Shown: piece by piece, positions 8,204 to 16,259 of the stretch
Layout of the letters: each line of letters begins with the position of its first letter
Position numbering within the stretch: position 1 is the first letter of the stretch
Assembly (NCBI GenBank): GCA_947372915.1
Contig: CANBVO010000002.1
Location: 1 to 51,135, forward strand
Source: Actinomycetota bacterium
GTDB taxonomy: Bacteria > Actinomycetota > Actinomycetes > Nanopelagicales > Nanopelagicaceae
Direction: 5' to 3'
DNA: 51,135 bases
Translations under genes and position numbers: made by a program
The notes under the pieces: model-generated
Told to the model about the DNA's origin: nothing
Database searches by the model: none
The model's input: the letters and a program-made list of their open reading frames with translations, nothing else

Positions 8204-9340
8204 ATGAGCAAACCCTCCCTCCGCCAGCATCTCAAGTTCACGCGCGATGAGATACCCGCTCTGGCCGGCGTTCTGGGCACTGTTATCGGCCTTCACGTTA
8301 TTGGCTGGGGCTTGTTCATCCACTACAACTCCATGCCGCAATTCCACAGCCTGACCGATGGAAATCACGCCCTGGTTTATGCCGGCGCTGGCGCTCTCGC
8401 CTATTCATTTGGTCTGCGACATGCGTTCGATGCCGATCACATCTCGGCAATTGATGACACCACTCGTTTGATGTTGGCAAAAGGCAAGAAGCCGCTCGGC
8501 GTGGGGCTCTTCTTCTCCCTCGGTCACTCCACCATTGTTCTCGCGCTCTCCATCGGTATCGCTTTTGCTGCAAAGAGCGCTGTTAAATTTCAAAATAACT
8601 TCGCCGCGACCGGCAGCATTATCGGAGCAAGCGTTTCGGCCTTCTTCCTCTACCTGGTTGGAATTCTCAACCTCGTCATCATGTTCGGAATCGTGAAGGT
8701 ATGGAAACAGGCGAAGTCCGGAAAATTTAGTCACGAACATTTACAACAACTTCTTAACGAGCGCGGATTGATGAATCGAATCTTTCGTGGATTTTTCAAA
8801 AAGGGTTTCGATCATTCCTGGCAGCTCTATCCCATCGGCGTTCTCTTTGGTCTTGGTTTTGATACCGCGACTGAAGTGGGTCTCTTAGGTCTTTCCGCAA
8901 CTGCTGCCATCGGAACCGTGGGTGGAACTTTGCCACCACTTGCCATCATTGCTCTACCTATTATTTTTGCAGCTGGCATGTCCATGATGGATGCTGCTGA
9001 TGGCATATTTATGACCAAGGCCTATGCCTGGGCTTTTACATCACCACTGCGCAAGATTTATTACAACCTCACCACAACAGGAATCTCGATCTTCGTCGCT
9101 CTATTCATCGGGACTATTGAGCTAGTCGGCGTTCTCTCCGAGAAGACAAATATTGGTGCTTACCAACCCTTTACCTTTATCGCCAGTATCGAACTCAACA
9201 AGGTGGGGTTCTTCATCGTAGGCTCATTTGTGGCAACGTGGGTTGCTTCAGTTCTGATCTGGAAATTCGGACGATACGAAGAAAAATACTCATCGGGAAT
9301 CGTTGAAACTGAGCATGATCACACCGAAATTAGTATTTAG
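8204..9340 (+). CDS. Nickel/cobalt transporter of the NiCoT (NixA/HoxN) family
   Basis: A 378-residue, 8-helix NiCoT permease. All four family signatures are visible: R-H-A-F-D-A-D-H (His73, Asp78, His79, the HX4DH metal motif), LFFSLGHST, LFGLGFDTATE and GMSMMDAADG. It carries Ni(II) and/or Co(II) into the cell; the sequence does not settle which. I prefer the second ATG (8204) because TAGCCT lies exactly six bases before it; the ATG at 8198 would add two residues. No cobalamin riboswitch fits in the short upstream gap. The C-terminus ends in a short acidic/His tail and overlaps the convergent SDR gene by four bases. Confidence 0.92.
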   Translation: MSKPSLRQHLKFTRDEIPALAGVLGTVIGLHVIGWGLFIHYNSMPQFHSLTDGNHALVYAGAGALAYSFGLRHAFDADHISAIDDTTRLMLAKGKKPLGVGLFFSLGHSTIVLALSIGIAFAAKSAVKFQNNFAATGSIIGASVSAFFLYLVGILNLVIMFGIVKVWKQAKSGKFSHEHLQQLLNERGLMNRIFRGFFKKGFDHSWQLYPIGVLFGLGFDTATEVGLLGLSATAAIGTVGGTLPPLAIIALPIIFAAGMSMMDAADGIFMTKAYAWAFTSPLRKIYYNLTTTGISIFVALFIGTIELVGVLSEKTNIGAYQPFTFIASIELNKVGFFIVGSFVATWVASVLIWKFGRYEEKYSSGIVETEHDHTEISI

Positions 9341-10167
9341 TCGAGGAAAAAATCCAATAAGAAATCGGTAGTTCCGGGTACGACTGCGTACTTATCTAAA
9401 TCCGTGACACCCTCGGATGCCAAGACTTCATCATCAACAAAGAAGTTGCCAGTTGCTTCTGCGCTTGGGCGATTGAGAATGATGTAGGCCGTATCTGCCA
9501 AAATCTCTGGTTTTCTGCAGAAAGCGGTATCGATCCCAGGAATCATTGCTAGAGCAGCAGTATCGATGGCGGTGCGTGGCCAGAGTGCATTGACGGCGAT
9601 TCCGTCGCGCTTGAACTCTTCTGCCATGCCAAGAACGCACATGCTCATTCCATATTTGGCCATCGTGTAGGCCACATGATTCTTAAACCATTTGGCCTTC
9701 ATTGAAAGCGGCGGCGAGAGTGTCAGGATGTGTGGGTTGCGACCTTGCTTCGCGCTCTCGCGAAGATGGGGAATCGCTGCCTGGCTAGTCAAAAAAGTGC
9801 CACGCACATTGACATCAAACATGAGGTCAAAACGCTTTGCCGGCGTCTTCTCGGTGGGAGTTAAATTAATTGCACTGGCGTTGTTGATCAGAATATCTAT
9901 ACCGCCGAATTCAGCGACGGTCTTGGCGATTGCTGCCTCGATCTGTTCTTCTTCGCGGATATCGCATTGGATGGGCAATGCCTTGCCGCCGGCTGCCTCG
10001 ATCTCCTTGGCGGCGCTAAAAATAGTGCCGGGCAAAGTGGGATGTGGATCGGTTGTCTTCGCCGCAATGGCAATTTGAGCGCCATCAGCGGCGGCTTTGA
10101 GTGCAATCGCTAAACCAATTCCACGGGAACCGCCAGTGATAAAGATTCGTTTTCCGGCTAGTGACAT
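9337..10167 (-). CDS. HSDL2-like short-chain dehydrogenase
   Basis: A 276-residue SDR resembling the hydroxysteroid-dehydrogenase-like 2 branch. It has TGGSRGIG at 11-18, the insert AKTTDPHPTLPGT (36-48) typical of that branch, NNAS rather than NNAG at 95-98, and Y167-x3-K171. A lysine/threonine pair after strand 2 suggests NADP. The start lies directly behind the enoyl-CoA hydratase stop, with AAGAAGGG as ribosome-binding site, so the two are cotranscribed. The pairing suggests acyl-CoA or isoprenoid/sterol-like catabolism; the substrate is unknown. Confidence 0.88.
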   Translation of the reverse strand: MSLAGKRIFITGGSRGIGLAIALKAAADGAQIAIAAKTTDPHPTLPGTIFSAAKEIEAAGGKALPIQCDIREEEQIEAAIAKTVAEFGGIDILINNASAINLTPTEKTPAKRFDLMFDVNVRGTFLTSQAAIPHLRESAKQGRNPHILTLSPPLSMKAKWFKNHVAYTMAKYGMSMCVLGMAEEFKRDGIAVNALWPRTAIDTAALAMIPGIDTAFCRKPEILADTAYIILNRPSAEATGNFFVDDEVLASEGVTDLDKYAVVPGTTDFLLDFFLD

Positions 10168-10920
10168 TTACTTACCCTTCTTCTCGAGGAATTTCATAAA
10201 TGCTATTTGTGCCTCTTCAGATTCCAAAGCAATTCTAAAGAGTTCGCCCTCAACTGCCATAACTTGCTCAATGGCGAGATGGTCTTTGCTCTTCAGTAGC
10301 GCCTTGGTATTAATGACAGATGTGGGAGGTTGATCACCAATAACTGTGGCAACCTTGATAGCAGTCTCCAGTGGCGAATCAGTTATTTGATTAATCAACC
10401 CCATATCGAGCGCCTCCTGCGCGCCGAAAGAGCGTCCGGTCAAGAAAATTTCAGAAGCTTTAGCATGACCAACCAATCGTGGAAAGAGCAGGCTTGACCC
10501 AGCTTCGGGAACGAGTCCCAAATTCACAAATGGCATCTGAAACTGAGTGTCGAGAGCTGCATAGACCAAGTCGCAATGCAAGAGCGCTGTTGTTCCAATT
10601 CCGACCGCACTCCCCTGCACTGCCGCGATTAACGGCTTAGGAAAGTTATGCAGAGCTGCAAGGAATTGAAAGCCAGGCGCACTCTCATCTTTCGCAGGCT
10701 CATTCATGAAATCGAAGATGTCATTACCTGCCGTGAAAGTTCCACCCGCACCCGTGAGAACAACAGAGCGAATCTCAAAATCTCCGGCTGCCTCAGAGAG
10801 CGCTGCCGTGAGCTCTTGATACATGGCCGAGGTGATCGCATTCTTCTTGGCCGGACGATCGAGGGTGAGCACCAAAATATTGCCTTGACGCTCGCGAGAG
10901 ATGTTAGAGAGATCAGTCAT
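10168..10920 (-). CDS. Enoyl-CoA hydratase/isomerase family protein
   Basis: A 250-residue crotonase-fold protein starting at the ATG at 10920. The oxyanion-hole segments are present (GAGGTFTAGNDI near residues 62-73 and the QGSAVGIGT region near 106-114), and one acidic catalytic residue is seen in VPEAGSS near residue 137. The second glutamate of true hydratases is not evident in the first loop (AGND), so it may be an isomerase rather than a hydratase. The longer upstream frame is rejected because it runs into the divergent LuxR-type gene and adds no domain. It is the first gene of a two-gene unit with the HSDL2-like SDR. Confidence 0.85.
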   Translation of the reverse strand: MTDLSNISRERQGNILVLTLDRPAKKNAITSAMYQELTAALSEAAGDFEIRSVVLTGAGGTFTAGNDIFDFMNEPAKDESAPGFQFLAALHNFPKPLIAAVQGSAVGIGTTALLHCDLVYAALDTQFQMPFVNLGLVPEAGSSLLFPRLVGHAKASEIFLTGRSFGAQEALDMGLINQITDSPLETAIKVATVIGDQPPTSVINTKALLKSKDHLAIEQVMAVEGELFRIALESEEAQIAFMKFLEKKGK

Positions 10921-10933
10921 GAGCAGGAGTCTA
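10921..10933 (-). promoter_or_regulatory. Putative leaderless -10 (TAGACT) for the crotonase gene
   Basis: TAGACT on the minus strand (10933-10928) is followed by seven bases and the ATG at 10920. No ribosome-binding site intervenes. Confidence 0.5.
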
Positions 10934-11002
10934 GCCACGCCTCTGTGACTCAGCTGAAGGTGGATAGCGAAAAAATAGAGCAGAATAGGCATATTCCACC
11001 GA

Positions 11003-11326
11003 ATGGAGAGATTCTTGGATATCCGAATTTTGTCGCGGGAGCTGACCCCGTTCGAGCGTCTAGTCGCCGAACACCTCTGTGACGGGCTCTCCAATGTCGC
11101 GATCGCTAATGCCACTGCTCATACCGAAAAAGTTATTGAAAATACCGTCTCTCGCATGGCCCGCGCCTTTGGAATTAAATCAAATTCCGATACAAATATT
11201 CGAGTTCTTCTCGCTCTGGCTTATCGCGCACATTTTGGTGATGCCTCATTCGATAAATTGAAAGTTCCTTGCCAACATTTTGAAGTTGGCCCAGATGGAA
11301 AGCAGTACTGCTCCCGTCACATCTAG
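11003..11326 (+). CDS. Small LuxR/GerE-type helix-turn-helix protein
   Basis: A 107-residue stand-alone regulator. Residues about 13-75 form a GerE-type HTH (LTPFERLVAEHLCDGLSN..IA..TAHTEKVIENTVSRM..FG). There is no receiver or sensor domain. The C-terminus carries two cysteines and two histidines in a short tail (C..H and C-S-R-H, about residues 90-106), which could bind a metal or respond to redox. The ATG has CATATT seven bases upstream, close to the leaderless pattern seen elsewhere. It is divergent from the crotonase/SDR unit, which it may regulate. Target and signal are unknown. Confidence 0.75.
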   Translation: MERFLDIRILSRELTPFERLVAEHLCDGLSNVAIANATAHTEKVIENTVSRMARAFGIKSNSDTNIRVLLALAYRAHFGDASFDKLKVPCQHFEVGPDGKQYCSRHI

Positions 11327-11357
11327 GCTCACTAGTCTCAAAGTGTGACCTACGACT

Positions 11358-11398
11358 GAGTGCTACCCCCTATACCTTTTCGCATAGGGCTAGCACTC
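11358..11398 (+). terminator. Long hairpin after the LuxR-type gene, probable terminator
   Basis: GAGTGCTA at 11358-11365 pairs with TAGCACTC at 11391-11398, and an inner CCCTAT/ATAGGG pair extends the stem. A short T-rich stretch (CCTTTTC) follows. It lies 32 bases after the LuxR-type stop. Confidence 0.55.
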
Positions 11399-11498
11399 GC
11401 CCTTTTCATATCGCTCTCTCAACAACTGTTGCACACTTCAATCATCACGAAATCAATCCAGATTTCGGACCGAATATTCGGAGAGCGAAGGTAAGAAA

Positions 11499-12089
11499 AT
11501 GAAAAGAAAAACATTCGACAAAATCGCAAGCATGATTGGCGCAATGCTCGGCATTGGCCTACTTGTTGCTGGCGCACTCCTTTCTTGGGGTGGCAACTTT
11601 GCAGCCTCACAAGTTAAAGATCAGCTCAGCCAACAGAAGATTCAATTCCCAGCTGTCGCAGATCTTGCAAAACTTCCACCCGCTGATGCAGCAGCAATGA
11701 AGGTCTATGCCGGTCAAATGATGACAACTGGTGCGCAAGCAAATACTTACGCTAACCACTACATCAAGGTGCACATGGGCTTTATCGCTGGCGGAAAGAT
11801 GTACGAAGAAGTTTCAGGTGAATTTATGGGCAAGAATGCCGCGCTTGCAGCAGATCCGAACAACAAGGCTCTCGCAGCTGAAGTAGCCACTCTCGGGGGG
11901 CAGCGCACAACATTGTTCATGGGCTCAACACTTCGTGGATTACTTGGATTTACATACGCATTCGCGACGCTCGGCTCCATCGCGATGATTGCATCCTATG
12001 TTGCCTACGTTGGAGGAATCGTCTTCCTCATCCTCGCACTTCTCGGTTTCGCTCACTTGCGTAGAGCAGCTACAGATTCCGAGATCTAA
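11499..12089 (+). CDS. Conserved actinobacterial membrane protein, function unknown
   Basis: A 196-residue protein with one N-terminal membrane helix (about 12-31), an external region of about 110 residues containing the K-V-Y-A-G-Q and YA-N-H-Y-I-K-V-H motifs and a GGKMYEEVSG stretch, and two C-terminal helices (about 138-186) with LRGLLG-F-TYAF before them. I recall similar proteins of unknown function across Actinobacteria with the same helix-domain-two-helix layout. The start has GCGAAGG as ribosome-binding site. It is followed by a strong bidirectional terminator shared with the convergent LacI operon. Confidence 0.75.
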   Translation: MKRKTFDKIASMIGAMLGIGLLVAGALLSWGGNFAASQVKDQLSQQKIQFPAVADLAKLPPADAAAMKVYAGQMMTTGAQANTYANHYIKVHMGFIAGGKMYEEVSGEFMGKNAALAADPNNKALAAEVATLGGQRTTLFMGSTLRGLLGFTYAFATLGSIAMIASYVAYVGGIVFLILALLGFAHLRRAATDSEI

Positions 12090-12118
12090 TCCCCAACTCT
12101 CCGTGGGGTAAGTAAGAA

Positions 12119-12146
12119 GCCCCCGTTCTCGAAAGAGAACGGGGGC
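12119..12146. terminator. Bidirectional terminator with GAAA tetraloop
   Basis: A perfect 12-base-pair stem, GCCCCCGTTCTC with GAGAACGGGGGC, closes a GAAA loop between two convergent genes. It serves the membrane protein on the plus strand and the LacI operon on the minus strand. Confidence 0.9.
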
Positions 12147-12160
12147 TATCTCTTTAATAA

Positions 12161-13204
12161 TTATTTTGCTGGGATCTCTCCCGAACCACGAAGATTTAAA
12201 GTTGTGGGAATTTCAACATGCTTAGGTGCGCTCGTGTCTCCATTCAGTCGAGAAAAAAGTAAGTTTGCGGCAGCCTCTCCCATCGCCAGTACATCTTGCG
12301 CAACTAATGTCACTGGCGGATCAAACAAATCGGCGCCCGGAATCTCATCGAAACCAACCAATGCGACTCGGTGTTGCAAATTGCTATGGTGCAACGCTCG
12401 GAGTGCACCAATGGTTACCAAGTTTTGGCTAGCAAAAATTGCGGTTGGGCGATCTGGACGATTAAGCAAAGCTCGCAACGCAATCTCTGCTTCTTCTGGT
12501 GAGTGATATCCCTGAAGCACGTAATCCGGGTTGTAGGCAATCTTGTTTTCCTTCAACGCCCGTTTGTAGCCTTCCAATCGCTCGGCACCGGTATAAATTG
12601 TGGCATAGTCACCCAAATAAGCGATTTTGGTGTGGCCGTGATGAATGAGGTGCATGGTCGCCTCATGCGCACCCTTGGCATTGGTCGACACCACGGTGTC
12701 GGCAGCTACACCCGTTGGGGCACGGTCCACAAAGACCAGAGCGGTACCGGAATCAATTTCGCTTTGCAGATAACTTTGATCATCGCCTGCGGGAACAACA
12801 ATGAGGCCGTCGACCCTTCGAGAAACAAACGCCTCTGTGAGTTCTCGTTCGCGCTCGGGATCTTCGTCTAATGAGCCAGCCAGAACAATTACCTCGTGTT
12901 TGCGAGCAATCTCCTCAATCGCTCTGTGCAAAGAAGAGGAGAAAGGGTTGGCAATATTTTCAAGCAAAAGTCCAATGGTCTTGGTTTTCCCACCACTTCT
13001 GCGAAGTGAACCAGCGGAGAAATTAGGACGGTACCCTAATCGTTCAGCGGCTTGGCGAACTTTCTCGGCCGTATCCTGTGCAACATTTTCTTCACCATTA
13101 ATAACGCGCGAGACGGTCTTAAGGCTCGTTCCAGAAAGATCTGCGACATCACGCATGGTTGCTCTCACCCGGAGAGGGCGATGCGTTGAATTCTCTAAGC
13201 TCAT
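12161..13204 (-). CDS. LacI-family transcriptional regulator of the sugar ABC operon
   Basis: A 347-residue LacI/GalR protein. The N-terminal HTH is at about 16-60 (MRDVADLSGTSLKTVSRVING, then the hinge helix) and the periplasmic-binding-protein-like effector domain at about 72-345. It is the last gene of the binding protein-permease-ATPase-regulator unit, nine bases after the ATPase stop, so it should be cotranscribed with its target and feed back on itself. Two LacI-type palindromes over the operon promoter (16144-16191) are its probable operators. The effector sugar is unknown. An in-frame Q-D position replaces the usual S-x in the HTH turn without disturbing the fold. Confidence 0.9.
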   Translation of the reverse strand: MSLENSTHRPLRVRATMRDVADLSGTSLKTVSRVINGEENVAQDTAEKVRQAAERLGYRPNFSAGSLRRSGGKTKTIGLLLENIANPFSSSLHRAIEEIARKHEVIVLAGSLDEDPERERELTEAFVSRRVDGLIVVPAGDDQSYLQSEIDSGTALVFVDRAPTGVAADTVVSTNAKGAHEATMHLIHHGHTKIAYLGDYATIYTGAERLEGYKRALKENKIAYNPDYVLQGYHSPEEAEIALRALLNRPDRPTAIFASQNLVTIGALRALHHSNLQHRVALVGFDEIPGADLFDPPVTLVAQDVLAMGEAAANLLFSRLNGDTSAPKHVEIPTTLNLRGSGEIPAK

Positions 13205-13213
13205 GTGGGAAGG

Positions 13214-13978
13214 CTACTTAGTTTCGATGAGGCCCGTGATAGTTCCTAGGAGTTTTTCAGCATCAAATGTAGAAGTTGGTGCATCTGCCACCACGCGACC
13301 AAGACGTAGCACGACAATTCGATCAGTTACTTGCAAAACGTGGGGCAAAGTGTGGGAAATGAAAACCACACCCAGACCACGTTCTTTGGCGCGCTTAATA
13401 ATCTGAAGTACTTCTGCCGCCTGGCGAGCACCAAGATGGTTGGTTGGTTCATCAAGAATGATGACCTTTCTCGCCCACGACACTGCTCTTCCGATAGCTA
13501 CGGCTTGACGCTGGCCACCGGAAAGTTGGGAAACTGACCTATTTGACGCTGGAACAGCAATACCCACACGTTCCAAATCTTCGTGAGCTTCTTTGTCCAT
13601 CTGCTTCTGCGAGAGAAAGCCCAATTTTCCAAGGATGCCCGAAACAACCTTTTCGCGACCAAGAAAGACGTTAGCGCTGACGGAAAGATCCGGCGCTAAT
13701 CCGGAATCTTGGTAGAGCGTCTCGATTCCCGCTTCAAGAGCGTCGTGTGGAGATTTCCAGACCACTGGCTTACCTTCGAGCAAAATCTCACCGCTACTTG
13801 GCTGGTGAGCGCCGGAAAGAGCCTTAACAAGTGTTGACTTGCCCGCGCCGTTATCGCCAACCAGACCAATAACTTCACCAGCGTGAATCTTAAAATTAAC
13901 GCCATCTAGCGCAACGACGGAGCCGTATTGTTTTCCGATATTACGAACTTCATAAAGCGGAGTTGTCGAATTACTCAT
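13214..13978 (-). CDS. Sugar ABC transporter ATP-binding protein (single-domain, FrcA-like)
   Basis: A 254-residue ATPase with Walker A GDNGAGKST, signature LSGGQRQ, Walker B VIILDEPT and the H-loop SHTL. It corresponds to one ABC domain; RbsA/XylG proteins have two fused domains of about 500 residues, so this one should act as a homodimer as in FrcA-type transporters. The start is the internal ATG at 13978 with GAGGGGGAG upstream; the longer frame overlaps the permease stop and adds no domain. It lies 11 bases behind the permease in the same unit. Confidence 0.9.
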   Translation of the reverse strand: MSNSTTPLYEVRNIGKQYGSVVALDGVNFKIHAGEVIGLVGDNGAGKSTLVKALSGAHQPSSGEILLEGKPVVWKSPHDALEAGIETLYQDSGLAPDLSVSANVFLGREKVVSGILGKLGFLSQKQMDKEAHEDLERVGIAVPASNRSVSQLSGGQRQAVAIGRAVSWARKVIILDEPTNHLGARQAAEVLQIIKRAKERGLGVVFISHTLPHVLQVTDRIVVLRLGRVVADAPTSTFDAEKLLGTITGLIETK

Positions 13979-13989
13979 CTCTCCCCCTC

Positions 13990-14958
13990 TTAATCTTTCG
14001 TCCATGTGCGAAAACCTTGAATAAAGACTGCTCCGGCAATCAGAACCGCAACAACAACTTGGTTCCAGTTAGGGGCAACACCGATAATGATCAAACCGCT
14101 AGTTACAGTGGTGAGAATGAGCGAACCAAGAACAGTGCCAGACATGCGGCCTACACCGCCTGATAGTGAAGCGCCACCAATAACTACTGCAGCAATCGCC
14201 ATGAGCTCACCGCTTGCTCCTGAACTTGGCGAACCTGAACCTAAGCGAATATACAGATACATGCCTGCTAGACCAGAGAGAACACCGGAGAGAACATAAA
14301 TTTTAGCGAGGTGAAGTTTTACGTTGATTCCGGCGCTACGAGCCGCGAATGAGTTAGAACCAATTGCGTAGGTATAGCGACCTAATTTAGCCTTGTGCAT
14401 AAAGAGCCCGCAGATGGCGACAATAACGATGATGATAATTCCTGGCGTATTGAGTGGACCAAACCAAGGAACTGAATATGAGATGGCTTTCTCTGGGCCT
14501 TCGCCTATTGGACCGCCGCCGGTGGTCACAATGCAGAGTCCGCGGGCAGCGCCCAACGTTGCGAGTGTCGCGACAAAGGGCACCATGCGCGCCTTGGTGA
14601 TGAGAAAAGCGTTGACGAGTCCGATGAGCAACCCGACACCCATCGCAATAAACGTTCCGACAAGAATTGTGAAATTTTGATTTTGACCGGCTGTGGTCAT
14701 AGAGCGCATTACAAATGCCGCCGCAACACCAGAGAGACCTACAGTTGAACCAACGGAGAGATCAATTCCACCCGACATAATGACGTAGGTTTCGCCGACA
14801 GCCATAAGAACAACTGGCGCCCAATCGGAGAGGATATTTCCAAAGACCGGGATACTAAAGAAAACTGGATTCTTAATACTAAAAAAGGCAACCATTACTG
14901 CAAGTGCGAGAACCAAGATGAACTGCTGATTCTTCAGCACTTCGCGTATGCGATTCAT
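13990..14958 (-). CDS. Sugar ABC transporter permease (RbsC/FrcC-like)
   Basis: A 322-residue membrane protein with 8-10 helices of the ribose/fructose-type BPD_transp_2 family. It shows the conserved GGIDLSVGS segment near residue 65, the EAA-like loop with AGINV-K in the cytoplasmic region, and the late GGASLSGGVG motif near residue 262. The start has GAAGGGCGGAAC as ribosome-binding site. A strong hairpin separates it from the upstream binding-protein gene, which should give lower permease than binding-protein expression. Confidence 0.9.
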   Translation of the reverse strand: MNRIREVLKNQQFILVLALAVMVAFFSIKNPVFFSIPVFGNILSDWAPVVLMAVGETYVIMSGGIDLSVGSTVGLSGVAAAFVMRSMTTAGQNQNFTILVGTFIAMGVGLLIGLVNAFLITKARMVPFVATLATLGAARGLCIVTTGGGPIGEGPEKAISYSVPWFGPLNTPGIIIIVIVAICGLFMHKAKLGRYTYAIGSNSFAARSAGINVKLHLAKIYVLSGVLSGLAGMYLYIRLGSGSPSSGASGELMAIAAVVIGGASLSGGVGRMSGTVLGSLILTTVTSGLIIIGVAPNWNQVVVAVLIAGAVFIQGFRTWTKD

Positions 14959-15007
14959 GTTCCGCCCTTCGAGCTAATAAATTCACGAGATTTTGGATAA
15001 GTGAAAA

Positions 15008-15042
15008 CTGGCCGCCTGGTCAGTCTAGGACTGGGCGGCCAG
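15008..15042 (-). terminator. Intra-operon hairpin between binding-protein and permease genes
   Basis: CTGGCCGCC (15008-15016) pairs with GGCGGCCAG (15034-15042), and a second perfect stem CAGTC/GACTG (15021-15033) is nested inside. On the minus strand four T residues follow. This is typical of partial termination or 3' protection that raises binding-protein mRNA over the distal genes. Confidence 0.75.
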
Positions 15043-15066
15043 ATTTCCACCTATTTCAGGTAGTTA

Positions 15067-16059
15067 TTACTTCTGTACGTATGTGTACTTTGCTACATCT
15101 GCAGCAGAAGTAGAAGCGCTGATTACGAAGTTAGGGATAACTACGTTCTTTGCAGTCGCTGTCTTTCCGGTCTTGATGTATTCAACGAGGGTCTTGATTG
15201 CAAGCTTTGCTTCTGCAGCTGGATCTTGCGCAACAAGAGCGGTGATAACACCAGACTTGATGAGCTTGACGTTCTTTGCGTAAGCATCGTAGCCAACGAG
15301 AGCTACCTTGCCCTTGAGGCCCTTAGCTTGAATTGCGGCAGATGCGCCATCAGCGTTGGTTCCATCAATTGCGAAGATGCCGTTGAGCTTAGGGAACTTG
15401 GTCAACCAGTTGTTTACGTTTGTGTTAGCAACTGAAGGCTGTGATGAAGAGTAAGCCTTGTCGACGATCTTGATTCCTGGGTACTTCTTGGCGATAGCCT
15501 TTGAGAAGCCTTCGAGGCGAGCAACGTTTGTTGTTGCTGTTGCAGAAGTAAGACCAACAGCTACTTGGTAGCTGCCACCCTTCTTGTATCCAATGGCCTT
15601 TGCCATTGCATCTGCAGCCTTTGCGCCACCATCAGCGTTGTCGCCGGTGATGAATGAAACAACATCGGTAAGATCATTGACGTGAGTATCAACGTTGACC
15701 ACTGGAATGCCAGCTGTCTTTGCCTTTGTTACTGTGTTTTGAAGAGCAACTGGATCCGTTGGAATAAGAACCAAACCTGATGGATTTTGGGCAAGAACTT
15801 GGTCAGCAATAGGAATTTGTGTTGCTGGTGAGTAGACCGATGGGTCTCCCTGCCAGATAAGTGTGACGCCTGATGCCTTAGCTTGTGCTTCAGCGCCAAC
15901 CTTCATTGCTTGGAAGAATGGGTCTGATTCTGCGCCCATTACGAATGCGATGGTGATTTTGTCTGCTGCGCGAGCTGCAGTTGCAGTTACGCCAGCAACG
16001 AGTGCACCAGCAGCTGCAAGAGCTACGAGAGCTGCAGCTTTCTTTGATGTACGGATCAT
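15067..16059 (-). CDS. Periplasmic-type sugar-binding protein of the ABC transporter (RbsB-like)
   Basis: A 330-residue type I binding protein. A basic N-terminus and hydrophobic core end in ATAARA-A-D, so signal peptidase I would cut near residue 31. The mature part has the two-lobed Peripla_BP_4 fold, with D-P-F-F-Q near residue 46, GDNADGG near 139 and GYDAYAK near 258. No lipobox cysteine is seen, which is unusual for a Gram-positive binding protein. AAAGGAA precedes the ATG. It is the promoter-proximal gene of the LacI-controlled operon. The ligand is probably a pentose, fructose or sugar alcohol; sequence alone cannot settle this. Confidence 0.88.
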   Translation of the reverse strand: MIRTSKKAAALVALAAAGALVAGVTATAARAADKITIAFVMGAESDPFFQAMKVGAEAQAKASGVTLIWQGDPSVYSPATQIPIADQVLAQNPSGLVLIPTDPVALQNTVTKAKTAGIPVVNVDTHVNDLTDVVSFITGDNADGGAKAADAMAKAIGYKKGGSYQVAVGLTSATATTNVARLEGFSKAIAKKYPGIKIVDKAYSSSQPSVANTNVNNWLTKFPKLNGIFAIDGTNADGASAAIQAKGLKGKVALVGYDAYAKNVKLIKSGVITALVAQDPAAEAKLAIKTLVEYIKTGKTATAKNVVIPNFVISASTSAADVAKYTYVQK

Positions 16060-16097
16060 GTATATGTTCCTTTCAGAACCTTTTCACTGTCAGGAAC

Positions 16098-16132
16098 CCC
16101 CGTTGAGCCCTGGACCTTCGCCTTCAGCGGGG
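16098..16132 (-). other. Hairpin in the 5' leader of the sugar operon
   Basis: CCCCGTTGA and TCAGCGGGG can pair over about nine bases (one wobble), placing a stem in the ~97-base leader of the binding-protein mRNA. No T-run follows, so a stability or translation role is more likely than termination. Confidence 0.35.
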
Positions 16133-16143
16133 TGGTGCCCCAC

Positions 16144-16191
16144 TTGACAACGATGTCAACGGATTACACACTTGTCTGACAACGATGTCAA
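16144..16191 (-). promoter_or_regulatory. Sugar-operon promoter with two LacI-type operators
   Basis: Two near-identical palindromes, TTGACAACGATGTCAA (16144-16159) and CTGACAACGATGTCAA (16176-16191), each have the central CG typical of LacI-family sites. Their centres are 32 bases apart, about three helical turns. On the minus strand TTGACA (16191-16186), a 17-base spacer and TGTAAT (16168-16163) form a good sigma70-type promoter. One operator covers the -35 and the other lies at the expected transcription start. Confidence 0.85.
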
Positions 16192-16259
16192 TCGTTTTCT
16201 CGCCTAGGGGAGATAACGAGTTGATAACAAATAGATGCGAGAGATTGGCGGAAACAGAG

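Noticed and set aside
11358-11398. GAGTGCTA...TAGCACTC as a CIRCE element (HrcA operator)
   Set aside because: The CIRCE half-sites come in the order TTAGCACTC then GAGTGCTAA with a nine-base spacer; here the order is reversed, the spacer is 25 bases and no chaperone gene follows. A terminator fits better.
16185-16259. Longer N-terminus for the hypothetical protein
   Set aside because: It would start inside a LacI operator and lacks a ribosome-binding site; the ATG at 16260 has one.
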